64,000 nt of DNA from Streptomyces sp. R41 (GTDB lineage: Bacteria; Actinomycetota; Actinomycetes; Streptomycetales; Streptomycetaceae). Each line of letters opens with the position of its first letter. Position 1 is the stretch's first letter. The position numbers were made by a program, and so were the translations under genes. Positions 9,801 to 20,788 of the stretch are shown here, in pieces. The DNA lies in assembly GCF_041053055.1 (NCBI RefSeq), contig NZ_CP163443.1, positions 1,364,001 to 1,428,000 on the forward strand, in the 5' to 3' direction. The notes under the pieces are model-generated. The model saw nothing but the letters and a program-made list of their open reading frames with translations. It was not told where the DNA came from and did not search any database.

Positions 9801-12800
9801 GACCCACGCCCGTGTCGCGCAAGCGTTGCGCCAGGCGATTCGCCCGGTCCTCCAGCTCGCCGAACGTCAGGCGAAGCCCCTTCGCCTCCACCGCCACCGC
9901 ACCCGGCGACTCGGCCGCCCGCTCCGCGATCAGCTCCGGCACCGGCACCTCACGTACCGGTGTCGCTGTGTCATTCCACAACGAGAGCATCAACTCCCGC
10001 TCACCACTGGGCAGATACGTGGACTCCGCGCCCCCGTCCACGTCCTGGACCATGGCTTCCAGGACCGCCCGGTACATCGACGCCAGCCGGTCGACGGCAG
10101 CCGGGGTGAGGCGGCGGGGATCGGCCGTGAGGAGCAGACCGCTCGCGCGGGCCGCTATGGCGAGGCCGAACTCGGTCGCGCCCTCGCCCATGCCGGAGTC
10201 GGCGTCGACGATGTCGGACTCGGCCTGGGCGTCCTGGAGGTCGAGGTAGCTGAAGCGGACGTCCAACAAGCGGGATTCGTCGGCCAGTTCGCGCTGCATC
10301 ACGGGCATCGGGAAGCGGCGGTGGGGCCAGAGGGCCGCTTCCTGGTCGTAGACCTGGCGGACTAGTTCGCGCCAAGTGCGGGCGCCGCGCCGGAAGGCGA
10401 ACGGCACGGTGTTGAGGTACATGCCGTACACGCGTTCCGCGCCCAGGATCTCCGGGCGACCGCTGCAGACGAGGCCGGTGTGGAAGGCCTCCTCCGGGGT
10501 GAGCAGGCTCATCACCTTCAGATGAGCCGCGTGCAGCACGGCCTTCAGCGAGGTGCCGGTGTCGCTCGCGGCGGCGCGCAACGCCGGCGCGAGGTCGGCG
10601 AGCGGAACGCGGACGGTGTGCGCCGGGCGGGGCGTCTCGTCACCGCTCCATCCGGAGGGCAGTTCGAACTTGGCGTGGCCCTCGATGACACCACGCCAGT
10701 AGCCGCGGTCCTCGTCCGAATCCAGGGAGGCCCGCTCGGCCGCCACGAAGTCCGCGTACCGCACGGCGGGCGCCTCGGGCGCGGGCAGCGACTCGCCGGC
10801 CCGCACCCGTAGGTAGCCCTCCACGATCTCGCTGAGCAGCGAACGGTGGCTCCACCCCTCGGTGATGGGGTGGCAGACGCTGACCGACAGCCACCAGGCC
10901 TCGTCCGACTCCACGAGGGCCGAAATCCTCAGCAAGGGCGGGCGCTCCAGGTCGAAGGTGGCGGCGCGCTCCTCGACGACATGCTCGCGACGAGCGGCCG
11001 CCTGGCTCCGCTCGTCCTGCCCCCGCAGATCGTGCACGGTGACCGGAATCTCCGCGCTCGGGTGGATGAGCTGCAGCGGTACGGAGTAGCCCTCCAGCGC
11101 GAACGACGCCCGCAGCATCTCGTGACGCTTCACCAGCGCCCGCGCCGCCTGCTCCAGCGCATCGGTGTCGAAGGCCCGGCCGTCCCTGATCCGGAACGTG
11201 GTGGTGTTGTGGTACTTGTTCAGGCCGTCGTCGGCCAGCATCTCCACCAGCATGCCGAGCTGCACCTGGGCCAGCGGGAAGGCGTCGGCCAGCCCCTCGG
11301 GGAGCCTCGCCCTGTCCTCCTGCGAGATCAGGGCGAAGGGTGCCACGACGGAGGGATCCGCCTCGGGCGTACCGGCACTCGCGCCGAGCGCCGTCGCGAG
11401 TCCTGCCACGGTCCGGTGGCGGAACACATCGCCGACGGCTGCCTCGAAGCCTTCGGCGCGCAGGGCACCCACCAGGGCGATCGCCTTGATGGAGTGCCCG
11501 CCGAGATCGAAGAAGTTGTCCTCGACACCGACGTTGTCCAGACCCAGGACCTGACCCCAGACGGCGGCGATCTTCTCCTCTGTCTCGGTGCGGGGTGCGA
11601 TGTACGAGTCCGTGGTGGTGGCTTCCGGGTCCGGCAGGGCGCGCCGGTCCAGCTTGCCGTTCGCGGTCAGCGGGATGCTGTCCAGCTCGATGAAGAGGGA
11701 CGGCACCATGTAATCGGGCAGCATCGGCGCCAGCGCATCACGCAAGCCTTCGCCGCCACCTACGACGTAAGCCACCAGGCGCTGGTCGTCGGTGACGATC
11801 ACGGCCGCGTCCGACACGCCCGGGTGAGTGGTCAACGCCGCCCGGATCTCGCCGAGTTCGATGCGATAGCCGCGCACCTTCACCTGATCGTCGATACGGC
11901 CGACGAACTCCACTGCACCGTCGGCACGCCACCGCACCAGGTCACCGGTGCGATACATCCGGGCTCCCGGCTCACCGTACGGGTCGGGCAGGAACCTCTC
12001 CGCCGTCCGTATCGGATCACCGACATAGCCGCGCGCCACGCCGGCGCCGCCGACATACAACTCCCCCAGGACCCCGACCGGGACGGGCAGTTGGCGCGCG
12101 TCCAGCACGCGCATGGTCATGTTCGGCAGCGGGCGCCCGATGGGCACGACACCCTCGTGGGCCTCCTCGATCGGGAAGACACAGGTGCCGACGGTCGCCT
12201 CGGTCGGGCCGTACTCATTCCACAGACGGCCATCGCCCAGGAGCCGGCGCCAGCGCTCGACAAGGGCTCCGGGGAGCGCCTCGCCCGCCACCACGATCCG
12301 CGTGGTCATCTCCCTGATCTGCTCGTCGCCCAACTGTCCTCCGATCACCTCGAGATGACCCGGCGTCAGCTTCAGGAAGGAGAACGGGCCGGCCTCCACC
12401 AGCGCCTGACCCAGCTCGGTCAGCTCACCGTCGAACAGCCACACCCGCTGCCCGGCAGCCAGCGGCGCCCACACATTCGGCACCACCAGATCGAACGCCA
12501 CCGACGAGAACACCGGAGCACCGCCCGAACCACAGGACGCCAACTCCTTTACAGCCCAGTCCACATGGTTCGCGAGACTGCGATGTGTGACCTGCACACC
12601 CTTCGGCCGCCCCGTCGAACCCGACGTGAAGATCGTGTACGCCAGGGAGTCCAGGTCCACCGGCAGCGACAGCAGGTCCGCCTCCGGGTGATCCTCGTCC
12701 ACCCGTACGACATCCACGGTGAAGCGGTCCGCATACTCGGCCGACGTCACCGCCACCGACACCCCGGCGTCCGCCAGCATGCCCGCGATGCGCTCCTTCG

Positions 12801-15800
12801 GCAGCACGGGGTCCAACGGCACGAATCCGGCACCGGCCCGCCACACCGCCAGCAACGCCACCACCAGATCCGCCGAGCGGTCCAGCAGCACGGCCACCGA
12901 CGACTCGGCGCGTACACCTCGCGAACGCAGCACGCCCGCAAGGCGGTTGGCCCGGGCGTCCAGTTCACTGAAGGTCAGGCGGACGCCGCCCGCCTCGACC
13001 GCCACCGCACCCGGCGACTCGGCCGCCCGCTCCGCGATCAGCTCCGGCACCGACACCTCACGTACGGAGGCGGCCGTGTCGTTCCAGGAGGACAGCACCA
13101 ACTCCCGTTCGCCGCCCGGCAGGACCGCCTGCTCGGCGTCGCCGTCCGCGTCCGCGGCCATGGATTCGAGGACCGAGCGGTACATGGAAGCGAGCCGGTC
13201 GACGCCCGCGCGGCCGATGACGTGCCGGTTGGCGGTGATCACCATGAAGCCGGCGCGGGTCGAGACGCCGAGCAGGAACTCGGTGGGGCTGTCGTCGATG
13301 GTCGCAGCGTAGTCGATCAGGTCCTGGTCGACCTGGCGGAAGTTCTGGTAGCTGAAGCGGACGTCCACGAGGCGTTCGCCGACGCCGAATTCGCGTTGCA
13401 TGGCGCCGAGCGGGTAGCGGCGGTGCGGCCAGACCTCGATCTCCTGGTCGAAGACCTGGCGGACGAGTGCGCGCCAGGTGCGGGCGCCGCGCCGGAAGGC
13501 GAAGGGCAGGGGGTTGAGGTAGACGCCGTGGACGCGTTCGGCGCCGACGGCCTCCGGGCGGGCGTTGGTGACCAGGCCGGTGCGGAAGGTCTCCTCGGGG
13601 GTGAGCCGGCTCATCACCTTCAGGTGGGCGGCGTGCAGCACGCTCTTGATGGGGACCTGGGCCTCGCTCGCCAGGGCGCGCAGCCCGGCTTCGAGGTCGT
13701 GGTACGGGACCCAGGCGCGGTGCAGGCCACGGGGTGTGGTGAGCGGGTCGTCGCCCCATCCGGCGGGCGGTACGAACTTGGGGTGGTCCTCGACGATGCC
13801 GCGCCAGTAGTCGCGGTCCTCGCCGGAGTCGAGGGATTTCAGCTCGGCCGCCACGAAGTCCGCGTAGCGCACGGCTGCGGGTTCGGGCTCCTGGAGCGGC
13901 TGCCCGTCACGCAAGGCGCGGTAGGTGGTGACGAGTTCCATCAGGAGGGAGTGATGGCTCCAGCCCTCCAGGACCGCGTGGCACTCGGTGAGGGTGAGCC
14001 ACCAGCTGCCGTCGTTGCGGGTGTGCGCGGTGAAGCGGATCAGCGGGGGCCGGGTCAGGTCGAAGAGTTCGGCGCGTTCCTCGGTCATGAAGGCGCGCAG
14101 GGACTGTTCGGCCGCTTCGGCGTCGAGGGCGGTCAAGTCTCGTGTACGGACGGGCGAGTCGACCTGCGACGGGTCGTGGACCAACTGCAGCGGCACCGAG
14201 TACCCGTCCAGCGCGAACGAGGTGCGCAGGATCTCGTGGCGGCCGATGACGACCTGCACGGCCTGCTGAAGTGCCTCGGCGACGAAGGGTTTTTCGTCGA
14301 GGATCCGGAAGCAGGTCGAGTTGTGGTAGTGGTTGCGGCCGTCGTCGGCGAGCATCTCCACGACCATGCCGAGCTGCACCTGGGCGAGCGGGTAGGCATC
14401 GACGACGCCCTCCGGCAGGCGCGCGCGGTCCTCGTCCGTGAGGAGGGCGAAGGGTGCGACGCCCGGTTCCGGGCGGGCGGGGGCCGGGCGTCCGGTGAGG
14501 AACTCGACGAGCTCGGCCGGTGTGCGGTGCGCGAAGACGTCGCGGACTGTCACGTCGTACTCGGCGTCGCGCAGCGCGGCCGCCAGGGCGACGGCGCGAA
14601 GCGAGTCGCCGCCCAGGTCGAAGAAGCTGTCCGTCACGCCGACCCGGCCGACGCCGAGGACCTCGCGCCAGACCTCGGTCATCCGCTCCTCGGCGGCCGT
14701 GCGCGGAGCCACTTGGGTCCGCCCGACGGTGAGCGCGCCCCGGTCCGGCGCGGGCAGAGCGGCCTGGTCGAGCTTGCCGTTGACGGTGAGCGGGATCTTG
14801 CCGAGGGCCAGGAAGGCGGTGGGGATCATGTAGGCGGGCAGCGTGCGGGCCAACAGGGCGCGCAGTTCGCTGGGGGCCACGACGGCCTCGCCCGCGAGGA
14901 CGACGTAGGCGACGAGCCGCTTGTCTCCGGGGGTGTCCTCGCGAGCGACGACGACCGCGTCGCGCACCAGCGGGTGGGCCGTCAACGCGGCCTTGATCTC
15001 CCCGAGTTCGATGCGGTGGCCGCGGATCTTGACCTGGTGGTCGATGCGGCCGAGGTAGTCGAGACCTCCGTCGAGGCGTCGGCGCGCGAGGTCGCCGCTG
15101 CGGTAGAGGCGGGAGCCGGGCGGGCCGTACGGGTCGGGTACGAACCGCTCGGCGGTGAGCCGTGGGCGGCCCAGATACATGCGGGCGACACCGGGGCCGC
15201 CGACATGGATCTCGCCGGGGACGCCGACGGGCACCAATTCGCCGTGCGTGCCGAGGAGTTGCACCTGGAGGTCGTGCAGCGGAACGCCCACGTCATTGCC
15301 GTGGTCGGCCTCGAGGTCGGCGTCGGTGACCGGATGGTAGGTGGTGTGTACGGTGGTCTCGGTGATGCCGTACATGTTGACCAGCGCCGTCCGGTCGAGT
15401 CCTCGGCGTGCGACCCACGGGCGCAGGGCCGGCATGTCGAGGCGTTCGCCGCCGAACGTGACGACGCGCAGGGCGAGTTCGTCGATCAGCGGGTGACCGT
15501 CGGCGGCGAGGGCGACCAGGCCTCGGAACCCGGACGGGGTCTGGTTCAGGACGGTCACGCGCTCGGTGGCGAGCAGGCGCAGGAAGTCCTCCGGGGACCG
15601 GGCGGTGTCCGGGGGTACGACGACCAGGCGGCCTCCGTACAGCAGGGCGCCCCAGAGCTCCCACACCGACATGTCGAAGGCGTAGGAGTGGAAGAGTGTC
15701 CACGCGTCGTGCTCGTCGAAGCCGTAGTGCTCCTCGGTGACGGTGAACAGGCGCAGCACATTGGCGTGGGTGAGGCCGACGCCCTTGGGGCGGCCGGTGG

Positions 15801-17769
15801 AACCCGAGGTGTAGATGGTGTAGATCAGGTCGTCGGGGCGGACGCCGGAGGCGGGGGCGGTGGTGGGCGCGGCGGCCAGAGCGGCGATGTCTCGCTCTCC
15901 GTCCAGGTTCACCAGGCGGCCGTCGTGGGCAGCGGCGAGGTGCTCGGCGTGGGCGTCCGAGGTGACGACGATCCGGGCGCCGGCGTCCTTGAGGGTGTAG
16001 GCCAGGCGCTCCGCCGGATGTTCGGGGTCCAGCGGGAGGTAGGCCGCGCCGGACTTGAGGACGCCGATCAGGGTGGGGACGAGGTCGATGCCCCGGTCCA
16101 GACTGACGGCGACCAACTCTCCCGGTCCTGCGCCGAGTTCGCGCAGATGGTGGGCGAGCCGGTTGGCGCGGGCGTCGAGTTCGGCGTAGCTGAGCCGCTG
16201 TCCGCCGAAGACGACCGCCGTCGCGTCCGGGGCGGCGGCGGCCCGCTCCTCGAAGAGTTCGTGGACGCAGCGGTCCGGTGCCGGGAAAAGGCGCGGCACG
16301 GGCGCGAGGACGGCCAGGTCGGTGTCGTCCAGCAGATCGAGCAGCGACAGGGCGCGATCCGGGTCGGTGGCGGCGGACTCCAGCAGGCGCACGTAGTGGC
16401 GGGCGAGCCGCTCGGCCGTGGCGCGGTCGTAGAGCGCGGTGCTGTATTCCAGCGTGCCGTGCACGGAGCCGTCCGCCCGCTCGCCCAGCTGGAGGGTGAG
16501 GTCGAAGCGGGAGACGCGGGAGGTGGCGCGCAGCGGTTCGGCGGTCACTCCTGGGAGCCGGAACGCCGCGGTGCGCTCTTGGTGCAGGGTGAAGGCGACC
16601 TGGCACAGCGGGGTGCGGGACATGTCGCGTTCGGGCTGGAGCTCGTCGACCAGCCGGGCGAAGGGATACTCCTGGTGGTCGAAGGCGTCCAGGACCGTGG
16701 CGCGGGCACTGTCGAGCAGGGTGCGGAACGAGGGGTCGCCCTGCCAGCGGCCGCGTAGCACCAGGGTGTTGATGGCGTAGCCGACGAGCTGTTCCAGTTC
16801 GGGGCGGCCGCGCCCGGACACGACGGTGCCGACGGGGATGTCGGTGCGTCCGGTGTACCGGGCCAGCAGCGCCTGGTAGCCGGTGAGCAGGGTCGTGAAC
16901 AGGGTGGCGCCGTGCGCGGAGCCGAGGGCGCGCAGCCGTTCGGTGAGCTCGGCGGGGAGGGTGACGGGCACGGCGTCGCCCGCCCAGCTGCGGGTAGCCG
17001 GGCGGGGCCGGTCGGCCGGCACCTCCAGGGGCGTGATGCCCTCCAACTGTTCGCGCCAGTAGGCGAGATGGGGGTCGAGGGTGCCGTCGGCGAGGCGGGA
17101 GCGCTGCCAGGCCGCATAGTCGGCGTACTGGAAGTCGATCGGGGGGAGCGGATCGGACCTGCCTGCCGCGAACTCCTCGTACAGAGCGGCGAGTTCGCCG
17201 AGCAGCAGGCCGACGGACCATTCGTCACAGGCCACGTGGTGCAGCACCACGGCCAGGATGTGGTCGTCGTCCGCGAGGCGGATCAGCCGGGCGCGCAGCG
17301 GCCGGCCCCGCTCCAGGTCGAAGGGGCGGCCGGGTTCGGCCTCGGCCAGACTCAGTGCCTGCCGCTCCCGCTCCGCCGCGTCGGCCAGCTCCGTCAGATC
17401 GTCCACCGGGAGGTCGAACGTACCGGGCGGGTCGATGAGTTGGACCGGCTGCGCGCCGTCGAGACGGTAGCGGGTGCGCAGGATCTCGTGCCGGGAGTGC
17501 AGCGCCTCGAAGCCGCGGCGCAGCACGCCCGCGTCGAGCGGTCCCCGCAGCCGCAGGACGACCGGGACGCTGTACTCCCAGCTGTCCGGGTCGAGGCGAC
17601 TGAGGAACCACATCTGCTGCTGGCCGTGGGAGAGGGCCAGCGGGCCGTCCCGGTCCGCCCGCCGCAGTGCGGCGCGCCGCCCCCTGCGGGCACCGGCGAG
17701 CCGGGCGCGCACCAGTTCCTCGCGCTGATCCCCGGCTTCCTGGCCCGTACGAACTCCGCCCGTGCTCAT
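6835..17769 (-). CDS. NRPS: C-A-T-C*-A-T-C*-A-T-C*
   Basis: The protein has 3644 aa. The ATG follows a GGGGGAGGAG ribosome site. Domains: C (~40-460, active site HHVACDE near 177), A (~490-1000), T (GGDSL ~1055), C* (~1100-1530, CHAVLEG ~1263), A (~1560-2040), T (GGHSI ~2091), C* (CHPITEG ~2299), A, T (GGHSI ~3129) and a terminal C* (CHAITEG ~3340). The first A pocket reads D-M-W-N-T-G-M-V-H, close to threonine (DFWNIGMVH). The other two read D-L-P-K-V-A-E-V-G, nearest to asparagine (DLTKLGEVG), although a Dap substrate cannot be excluded. No epimerisation domain is present. The two later A domains share very long near-identical DNA (8664-9556 and 11772-12664). The protein should accept its donor from the A-T-C-A-T synthetase at 23860 and pass the chain to the A-T-TE protein. 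Confidence 0.93.
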   Translation of the reverse strand: MSTGGVRTGQEAGDQREELVRARLAGARRGRRAALRRADRDGPLALSHGQQQMWFLSRLDPDSWEYSVPVVLRLRGPLDAGVLRRGFEALHSRHEILRTRYRLDGAQPVQLIDPPGTFDLPVDDLTELADAAERERQALSLAEAEPGRPFDLERGRPLRARLIRLADDDHILAVVLHHVACDEWSVGLLLGELAALYEEFAAGRSDPLPPIDFQYADYAAWQRSRLADGTLDPHLAYWREQLEGITPLEVPADRPRPATRSWAGDAVPVTLPAELTERLRALGSAHGATLFTTLLTGYQALLARYTGRTDIPVGTVVSGRGRPELEQLVGYAINTLVLRGRWQGDPSFRTLLDSARATVLDAFDHQEYPFARLVDELQPERDMSRTPLCQVAFTLHQERTAAFRLPGVTAEPLRATSRVSRFDLTLQLGERADGSVHGTLEYSTALYDRATAERLARHYVRLLESAATDPDRALSLLDLLDDTDLAVLAPVPRLFPAPDRCVHELFEERAAAAPDATAVVFGGQRLSYAELDARANRLAHHLRELGAGPGELVAVSLDRGIDLVPTLIGVLKSGAAYLPLDPEHPAERLAYTLKDAGARIVVTSDAHAEHLAAAHDGRLVNLDGERDIAALAAAPTTAPASGVRPDDLIYTIYTSGSTGRPKGVGLTHANVLRLFTVTEEHYGFDEHDAWTLFHSYAFDMSVWELWGALLYGGRLVVVPPDTARSPEDFLRLLATERVTVLNQTPSGFRGLVALAADGHPLIDELALRVVTFGGERLDMPALRPWVARRGLDRTALVNMYGITETTVHTTYHPVTDADLEADHGNDVGVPLHDLQVQLLGTHGELVPVGVPGEIHVGGPGVARMYLGRPRLTAERFVPDPYGPPGSRLYRSGDLARRRLDGGLDYLGRIDHQVKIRGHRIELGEIKAALTAHPLVRDAVVVAREDTPGDKRLVAYVVLAGEAVVAPSELRALLARTLPAYMIPTAFLALGKIPLTVNGKLDQAALPAPDRGALTVGRTQVAPRTAAEERMTEVWREVLGVGRVGVTDSFFDLGGDSLRAVALAAALRDAEYDVTVRDVFAHRTPAELVEFLTGRPAPARPEPGVAPFALLTDEDRARLPEGVVDAYPLAQVQLGMVVEMLADDGRNHYHNSTCFRILDEKPFVAEALQQAVQVVIGRHEILRTSFALDGYSVPLQLVHDPSQVDSPVRTRDLTALDAEAAEQSLRAFMTEERAELFDLTRPPLIRFTAHTRNDGSWWLTLTECHAVLEGWSHHSLLMELVTTYRALRDGQPLQEPEPAAVRYADFVAAELKSLDSGEDRDYWRGIVEDHPKFVPPAGWGDDPLTTPRGLHRAWVPYHDLEAGLRALASEAQVPIKSVLHAAHLKVMSRLTPEETFRTGLVTNARPEAVGAERVHGVYLNPLPFAFRRGARTWRALVRQVFDQEIEVWPHRRYPLGAMQREFGVGERLVDVRFSYQNFRQVDQDLIDYAATIDDSPTEFLLGVSTRAGFMVITANRHVIGRAGVDRLASMYRSVLESMAADADGDAEQAVLPGGERELVLSSWNDTAASVREVSVPELIAERAAESPGAVAVEAGGVRLTFSELDARANRLAGVLRSRGVRAESSVAVLLDRSADLVVALLAVWRAGAGFVPLDPVLPKERIAGMLADAGVSVAVTSAEYADRFTVDVVRVDEDHPEADLLSLPVDLDSLAYTIFTSGSTGRPKGVQVTHRSLANHVDWAVKELASCGSGGAPVFSSVAFDLVVPNVWAPLAAGQRVWLFDGELTELGQALVEAGPFSFLKLTPGHLEVIGGQLGDEQIREMTTRIVVAGEALPGALVERWRRLLGDGRLWNEYGPTEATVGTCVFPIEEAHEGVVPIGRPLPNMTMRVLDARQLPVPVGVLGELYVGGAGVARGYVGDPIRTAERFLPDPYGEPGARMYRTGDLVRWRADGAVEFVGRIDDQVKVRGYRIELGEIRAALTTHPGVSDAAVIVTDDQRLVAYVVGGGEGLRDALAPMLPDYMVPSLFIELDSIPLTANGKLDRRALPDPEATTTDSYIAPRTETEEKIAAVWGQVLGLDNVGVEDNFFDLGGHSIKAIALVGALRAEGFEAAVGDVFRHRTVAGLATALGASAGTPEADPSVVAPFALISQEDRARLPEGLADAFPLAQVQLGMLVEMLADDGLNKYHNTTTFRIRDGRAFDTDALEQAARALVKRHEMLRASFALEGYSVPLQLIHPSAEIPVTVHDLRGQDERSQAAARREHVVEERAATFDLERPPLLRISALVESDEAWWLSVSVCHPITEGWSHRSLLSEIVEGYLRVRAGESLPAPEAPAVRYADFVAAERASLDSDEDRGYWRGVIEGHAKFELPSGWSGDETPRPAHTVRVPLADLAPALRAAASDTGTSLKAVLHAAHLKVMSLLTPEEAFHTGLVCSGRPEILGAERVYGMYLNTVPFAFRRGARTWRELVRQVYDQEAALWPHRRFPMPVMQRELADESRLLDVRFSYLDLQDAQAESDIVDADSGMGEGATEFGLAIAARASGLLLTADPRRLTPAAVDRLASMYRAVLEAMVQDVDGGAESTYLPSGERELMLSLWNDTATPVREVPVPELIAERAAESPGAVAVEAKGLRLTFGELEDRANRLAQRLRDTGVGPESSVAVLLDRSVDLVVALLAVWRAGAGYVPLDPVLPRERIGGMLADAGVSVAVTSAEYADRFTVEVVRADGDHPAAAGPLEPVDLDSLAYTIFTSGSTGRPKGVQVTHRSLANHVDWAVKELASCGSGGAPVFSSVAFDLVVPNVWAPLAAGQRVWLFDGELTELGQALVEAGPFSFLKLTPGHLEVIGGQLGDDQIRELTTRIVVAGEALPGALVERWRRLLGAGRLLNEYGPTEATVGTCVFPVREAHEGVVPIGHSLPNMTMRVLDARRQLVPVGVVGELYVGGAGVARGYVGDPIRTAERFLPDPYGEPGARMYRTGDLVRWRADGAVEFVGRIDDQVKVRGYRIELGEIRAALTTHPGVSDAAVTVTDDQRLVAYIVGGDPDALGEWLNGTLPEYMIPSVFVALDRIPLTANGKLDRRALPDAEATTTDTYVAPRSETEESIAAIWGQVLGLDKVGVEDNFFDLGGHSIKAIALVGALRVEGFEAAVSDVFRHRTVAGLATALGADGGTDEVDRSAPTAVAPFALVSARVRDSLPEDVVDAYPLSQVQLGMVLEMLADDGLNKYHNTSTFRIKDGRPFDEDALAHAARTVVERHEMLRTSIELEDFEVPLQLVHATADASVVVRDLRGSSAEEFEEARRAHIARERGELFDLKRAPLLRISALVESDEAWHLGFTHCHAITEGWSQQSLLMEVLGLYHANAVGEEPETPQPAPVRYADFIAAELASLDSEKDRAYWRRIVEQHAPWSLPADWGTGLGLPREDFKLSVEFRDIEPALRALAAETGTSFKAVLLAAHLKVLSTLTHEEAFHTGVLYSARPEVPGVERVYGMYLNTLPFAHRRGARTWGELVRQVFDREAEVYGHRRHPLPAVQRLAGGRRLFDVMFRYQDFHQVDTGTVDVQAGAGDSSNEFTLSLANVPGRLVLRAISTGLSRANAERLAGMYRAVLEAMAVGPDGDAQATVVPEAERTQILQDWNDTEVEWE
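8664..9556. repeat. Intragenic repeat copy 1 (A domain, third module of the NRPS)
   Basis: This stretch matches 11772-12664 at a constant offset of 3108 bp (1036 codons) with no indels. Long blocks differ by only one or a few bases, mostly silent, while scattered short patches differ more (for example around 8955-8995). It encodes the core of the A domain. A more diverged third copy lies at about 24300-25200 in the A-T-C-A-T synthetase. The pattern fits module duplication followed by gene conversion. Confidence 0.8.
11772..12664. repeat. Intragenic repeat copy 2 (A domain, second module of the NRPS)
   Basis: Partner of 8664-9556, at an offset of exactly 3108 bp. Identity is near complete in blocks such as 11809-12052 and 12469-12649. 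Both copies give the same pocket residues, so the two modules should load the same amino acid. Confidence 0.8.
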
Positions 17770-17841
17770 GCTGAGCGCTCCTCCCCCACCGTGTGCTTCT
17801 CGGTTTCCGGCCGTAGTGCTGTGTGCGTGCGCGTGCGCTTG

Positions 17842-18057
17842 TTACGCGGTGGCCTGCTCCATACGGCGGCGCAGGCTCGCCGGGCGCAGGTCCGTCCAGA
17901 CCTCCTCGATGCGGTCCAGGCACTCCTGCCGGGTCCCCTCGGTGCCTTCCGCGTGCCAGCCCGCGGGCAGGTCCCGGTCCGCGGCCCAGAGGGAGTACTG
18001 CTCCTCGTCGTTGAGCACCACCCGGTACACGCGGTCGTCGGTCTGCTCGTCAGCCAT
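17842..18057 (-). CDS. MbtH-like protein
   Basis: This 71-aa protein has the MbtH signature NDEEQYSLWAADRDLPAGWH followed by CLDRIEEVWTDLRP. MbtH-like proteins bind the N-terminal part of A domains and are needed for their folding or activity in many actinobacterial NRPSs. It is the first gene of the operon that continues into the 3644-aa and 971-aa synthetases, and only 72 nt separate its stop from the next start. A SARP-type direct repeat lies about 80 bp upstream of its start. Confidence 0.95.
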   Translation of the reverse strand: MADEQTDDRVYRVVLNDEEQYSLWAADRDLPAGWHAEGTEGTRQECLDRIEEVWTDLRPASLRRRMEQATA

Positions 18058-18136
18058 GTCGGCTCTCCCTCTCGGAGGTCTGTTCGGACAGCGGACCGGG
18101 ATACGAACCCGGATCCGCCGTCAGCTTCCGGTGGGG

Positions 18137-18154
18137 GCCTATACCGGGCCTCTA
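18137..18154 (-). promoter_or_regulatory. SARP-type direct repeat upstream of mbtH operon
   Basis: On the minus strand the sequence reads TAGAGGC-N4-TATAGGC, two related heptamers 11 bp apart start to start. The same TATAGGC heptamer occurs with the same spacing upstream of the FabG-like gene (37160-37177). A weak xAxGCT -10-like hexamer follows 8 bp after the second heptamer at both sites. This is the expected geometry of SARP-dependent promoters. Confidence 0.65.
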
Positions 18155-18198
18155 CGCGAACTGTCGGACGCGTCCAAGGCGTGTAGGGGCACAAAGAA

Positions 18199-18242
18199 GC
18201 GCGCGACCCGGTCCCCACGGGGGGAGGGACCAGGCCGCGCGC
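18199..18242 (-). terminator. Terminator hairpin after the ABC permease gene
   Basis: Arms 18199-18215 and 18226-18242 pair at 15 of 17 positions around a 10-nt loop, followed on the minus strand by CTTCTTT. The hairpin lies between the stop of the permease gene (18299) and the SARP repeat of the mbtH operon, so it probably separates the two transcription units. The 241-nt gap 18058-18298 otherwise contains only the SARP repeat and leader. Confidence 0.65.
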
Positions 18243-18298
18243 GGTCTTTCGGCAGGGCGTTCGCGTTTACGCGCGGGCACCCGACCAGTTGGACGATG

Positions 18299-20788
18299 TC
18301 ATTCGCGGGCGCCGACCAGTTGGACGATCCGGGAGCGCAGCGCCGCCGATACCGGGAGCACCGTGCCGATGACGGCGAGCACCGTGGAGACGGCGGCGAT
18401 GCCGACGACCACGAGCCAGGGCGCCACGATCGGGGTCGTACCGAAGAGCTGGAGCAGTGCCGCCCACAGGGCCGCGATGTTCACCGCGGACGCGAGCAGG
18501 GCGAGGACGATGCCGATGCCGGCCACCAGCAGCGATTCGGCGACGAAGAACCGTACGACCTGCTTGGGGGTGGCCCCCGCCAGACGGAGCACGGCCAGGT
18601 CGCGGCGCCGGTCGGAGGTCGCCATGAGCAGGGTGTTGAGGATCGCGATGAAGCAGAACAGCACGACGATCACGGCGGTGGAGCGCTGCCGCACTTCGAT
18701 CAGGTGACGGGCGTACGCGCTCTCCGAGGCGACCAGCTCGTCGCGGGTCAGGAAGCGCGCCCCCGTGCCCTGGACGGCCTTCGCGATGGCCGCGGTGGCG
18801 GCTGCTTTGTCCGTACCGGGATCGAGGGTGATGTAGGCGCGGCGGGCGAGGCCGTCGCGGGCGTAGGCGGCGGACGGGGCGAAGCGTTCCGGAAGGTACG
18901 CGACGTCCTCGCCGCGCATGGCCTTGTAGACCGCCGCGACCTTCAGTGTGGCTTCCTCGCCGTCGCCGAGCAGGATCTTCTGCGTGGTGCCGGCGTCCCA
19001 GCCCCACAGGTCGGGGGCGGCGATGCTGTTGTCGTCGAGTTTGTCGAGGGAGCCCTGGGTGATGCTGAGGTCCATGGTCCGCTTGAGCGCGGAGGTGTCC
19101 ACGACCATGCCGTCGTTCTCGTCGTAGCGGTCCTCGTCACGGGTGTAGACGGTGGTGAGGAGGGGCGCCGCGATCTGCACGCCGTCGATCTTCTGGACCC
19201 GGTCGACGACTTCGGGGCTGATGCCCGGGGTGCCGTCGGGGGCGAGCGCGTACTCGGAGGCGACCTGGTTGCGCAGTCCGTGGTCGCGGGCCGCGCCGAG
19301 CGAGTCGGTGGCGGCGAGCAGGGACAGGGCGAGGCCCACGGTGAGCAGGATGGGTGCCGCGGTGGCGGCGGTGCGCCTGCGTGAGGTGAGCACGCTCTCG
19401 CGGACGAGCATCGCGGTGGGCCCGGCGGAGTTGCGGAAGGGCCACATCAGCAGGCGGGCCAGCGGGCCGATGGCGAGAGGGGCGATGACGGCGGCGGCCA
19501 GCACCGGGACCAGCAGTTCGGTGACGTAGGTGTTGGGCGAGAGGATCGTGGCCGGTTTGCCGACCGCGATCCACGCGGCGAGTCCCACGCCGCCGCCGAC
19601 GCCGAGGGCGCCGATCAGCAGGCGGCCCGGCGTCATACCGGAGTCGTCGACCGCGGCCTCGCGCAGTGCCTCGACGGGCCGTACCCGTCCGGCGCGGTGC
19701 GCGGCGGCGGCCGCTCCGCACAGCGCCACCAGCACACCGACGAGGAACGCGCCGGCCAGCGGGGCGGTCACCGTCCAGTGCAGTGAGGGCGTGACGCGGA
19801 ACCAGGGCGGCGAGATGTCGAGGTCGATGAGCATGTCGGTGAGCAACTGCGCCCCGTACAGGCCGAGAGCCGTACCGAGCGCTGAGGCCAGGGTGCCCAC
19901 GAGCAGGGCCTCGCCGCGGACCATGCGGCGGACCTGCTTGGGAGTGGCGCCGACGGTGCGCAGCAGGGCGACCTCGCGGCGTCGCTGGATGACGGCGAAG
20001 GCGAAGGTGGACGCCACGACGAAGACGGAGGTGGTGCCCGCGACGGACGCCATCACCGGGACCAGCGTGATGGTGTTGTCGAGGGTCTCCCGGTCCTCGG
20101 CCTCGCTGGCGTCGGCCTTGTGCCGGTCGTCGCCGGTGAGGACCTCGGCGCCCTTGCCGACGGCGCCGCGCACCTGGTCGATCGGGCCGAGCGCCACCAG
20201 GGCCTGGATGCGCGGGGAGATACGGGCGGCCTCGGCGTCGCCGAAGAACACCGCGTTCTCCCAGTCGACCGGGGCGACCGTGCCGGACACCGTGTACGTG
20301 GCGACTCCGGCGGCGGTCATCACGGTGACCTTCTCGCCGGTGTGCGCCTGGTCGGAGGGGACGACGATCTCCCGGTCCCCGGAGGGCTGTTGACCGCTCG
20401 TCAGCTTGTAGCCACCGAAGCGCGCGACCGCCCAGGGGTGGCCGACCTGGTTCTTCGGGCCGTCGTGGAGCTGGGCGTAGAAGGCCCGGTCGACGACGGT
20501 CTCTCCGGTGGCCGAGACCCGGTTCAGCAGGTCCTGCGACACACCCTCGGCCTCGGGCAGCGAGCGGACGCCGAGGTCGTGGTGGGCGGGGTCCCAGTCG
20601 GGGTCGGTCGGCAGCACCACGGCCGAGGCCTGGGCGAACCGCTCGGGCGGGCGGTCGGGCAGATCGAGCATCGTCATCAGCAGGACGCCCATCGCGGCGA
20701 CCTGCGCGACTCCGAGCACGAGCGCCACGATGGTGCCGAGGAACGACACCCAGCGCGCCCGGAGGGTCTGCAAGGCGATGCCGAGCAC
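18299..20788 (-). CDS. ABC transporter permease, FtsX/MacB type
   Basis: The GTG start at 20788 overlaps the stop of the ATPase gene by one base (TAGTG), giving 829 aa. An N-terminal membrane helix (VSFLGTIVALVLGVAQVAAMG) is followed by a large extracytoplasmic domain and two FtsX-type bundles, each carrying the LRxxGATPKQVxR signature (RTVGATPKQVRRM and RLAGATPKQVVRF). This is the duplicated layout common in Gram-positive MacB/YxdM-like exporters. With the ATPase upstream it probably exports the peptide or confers self-protection. The C-terminal end lies in a 25-bp sequence that is repeated just downstream (18274-18298 versus 18305-18330). Confidence 0.92.
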   Translation of the reverse strand: MLGIALQTLRARWVSFLGTIVALVLGVAQVAAMGVLLMTMLDLPDRPPERFAQASAVVLPTDPDWDPAHHDLGVRSLPEAEGVSQDLLNRVSATGETVVDRAFYAQLHDGPKNQVGHPWAVARFGGYKLTSGQQPSGDREIVVPSDQAHTGEKVTVMTAAGVATYTVSGTVAPVDWENAVFFGDAEAARISPRIQALVALGPIDQVRGAVGKGAEVLTGDDRHKADASEAEDRETLDNTITLVPVMASVAGTTSVFVVASTFAFAVIQRRREVALLRTVGATPKQVRRMVRGEALLVGTLASALGTALGLYGAQLLTDMLIDLDISPPWFRVTPSLHWTVTAPLAGAFLVGVLVALCGAAAAAHRAGRVRPVEALREAAVDDSGMTPGRLLIGALGVGGGVGLAAWIAVGKPATILSPNTYVTELLVPVLAAAVIAPLAIGPLARLLMWPFRNSAGPTAMLVRESVLTSRRRTAATAAPILLTVGLALSLLAATDSLGAARDHGLRNQVASEYALAPDGTPGISPEVVDRVQKIDGVQIAAPLLTTVYTRDEDRYDENDGMVVDTSALKRTMDLSITQGSLDKLDDNSIAAPDLWGWDAGTTQKILLGDGEEATLKVAAVYKAMRGEDVAYLPERFAPSAAYARDGLARRAYITLDPGTDKAAATAAIAKAVQGTGARFLTRDELVASESAYARHLIEVRQRSTAVIVVLFCFIAILNTLLMATSDRRRDLAVLRLAGATPKQVVRFFVAESLLVAGIGIVLALLASAVNIAALWAALLQLFGTTPIVAPWLVVVGIAAVSTVLAVIGTVLPVSAALRSRIVQLVGARE

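Noticed and set aside
6835..14410. C* domains as heterocyclisation (Cy) or epimerisation domains
   Set aside because: Cy domains have DxxxxD at this site and E domains keep HHxxxDG. C* has CHxxxEG and sits where only condensation completes the module.
10846..16758. A 1970-codon open frame on the plus strand opposite the NRPS gene
   Set aside because: It is the mirror of a high-GC coding frame; it has no recognisable domain, while the minus strand encodes a full modular synthetase.
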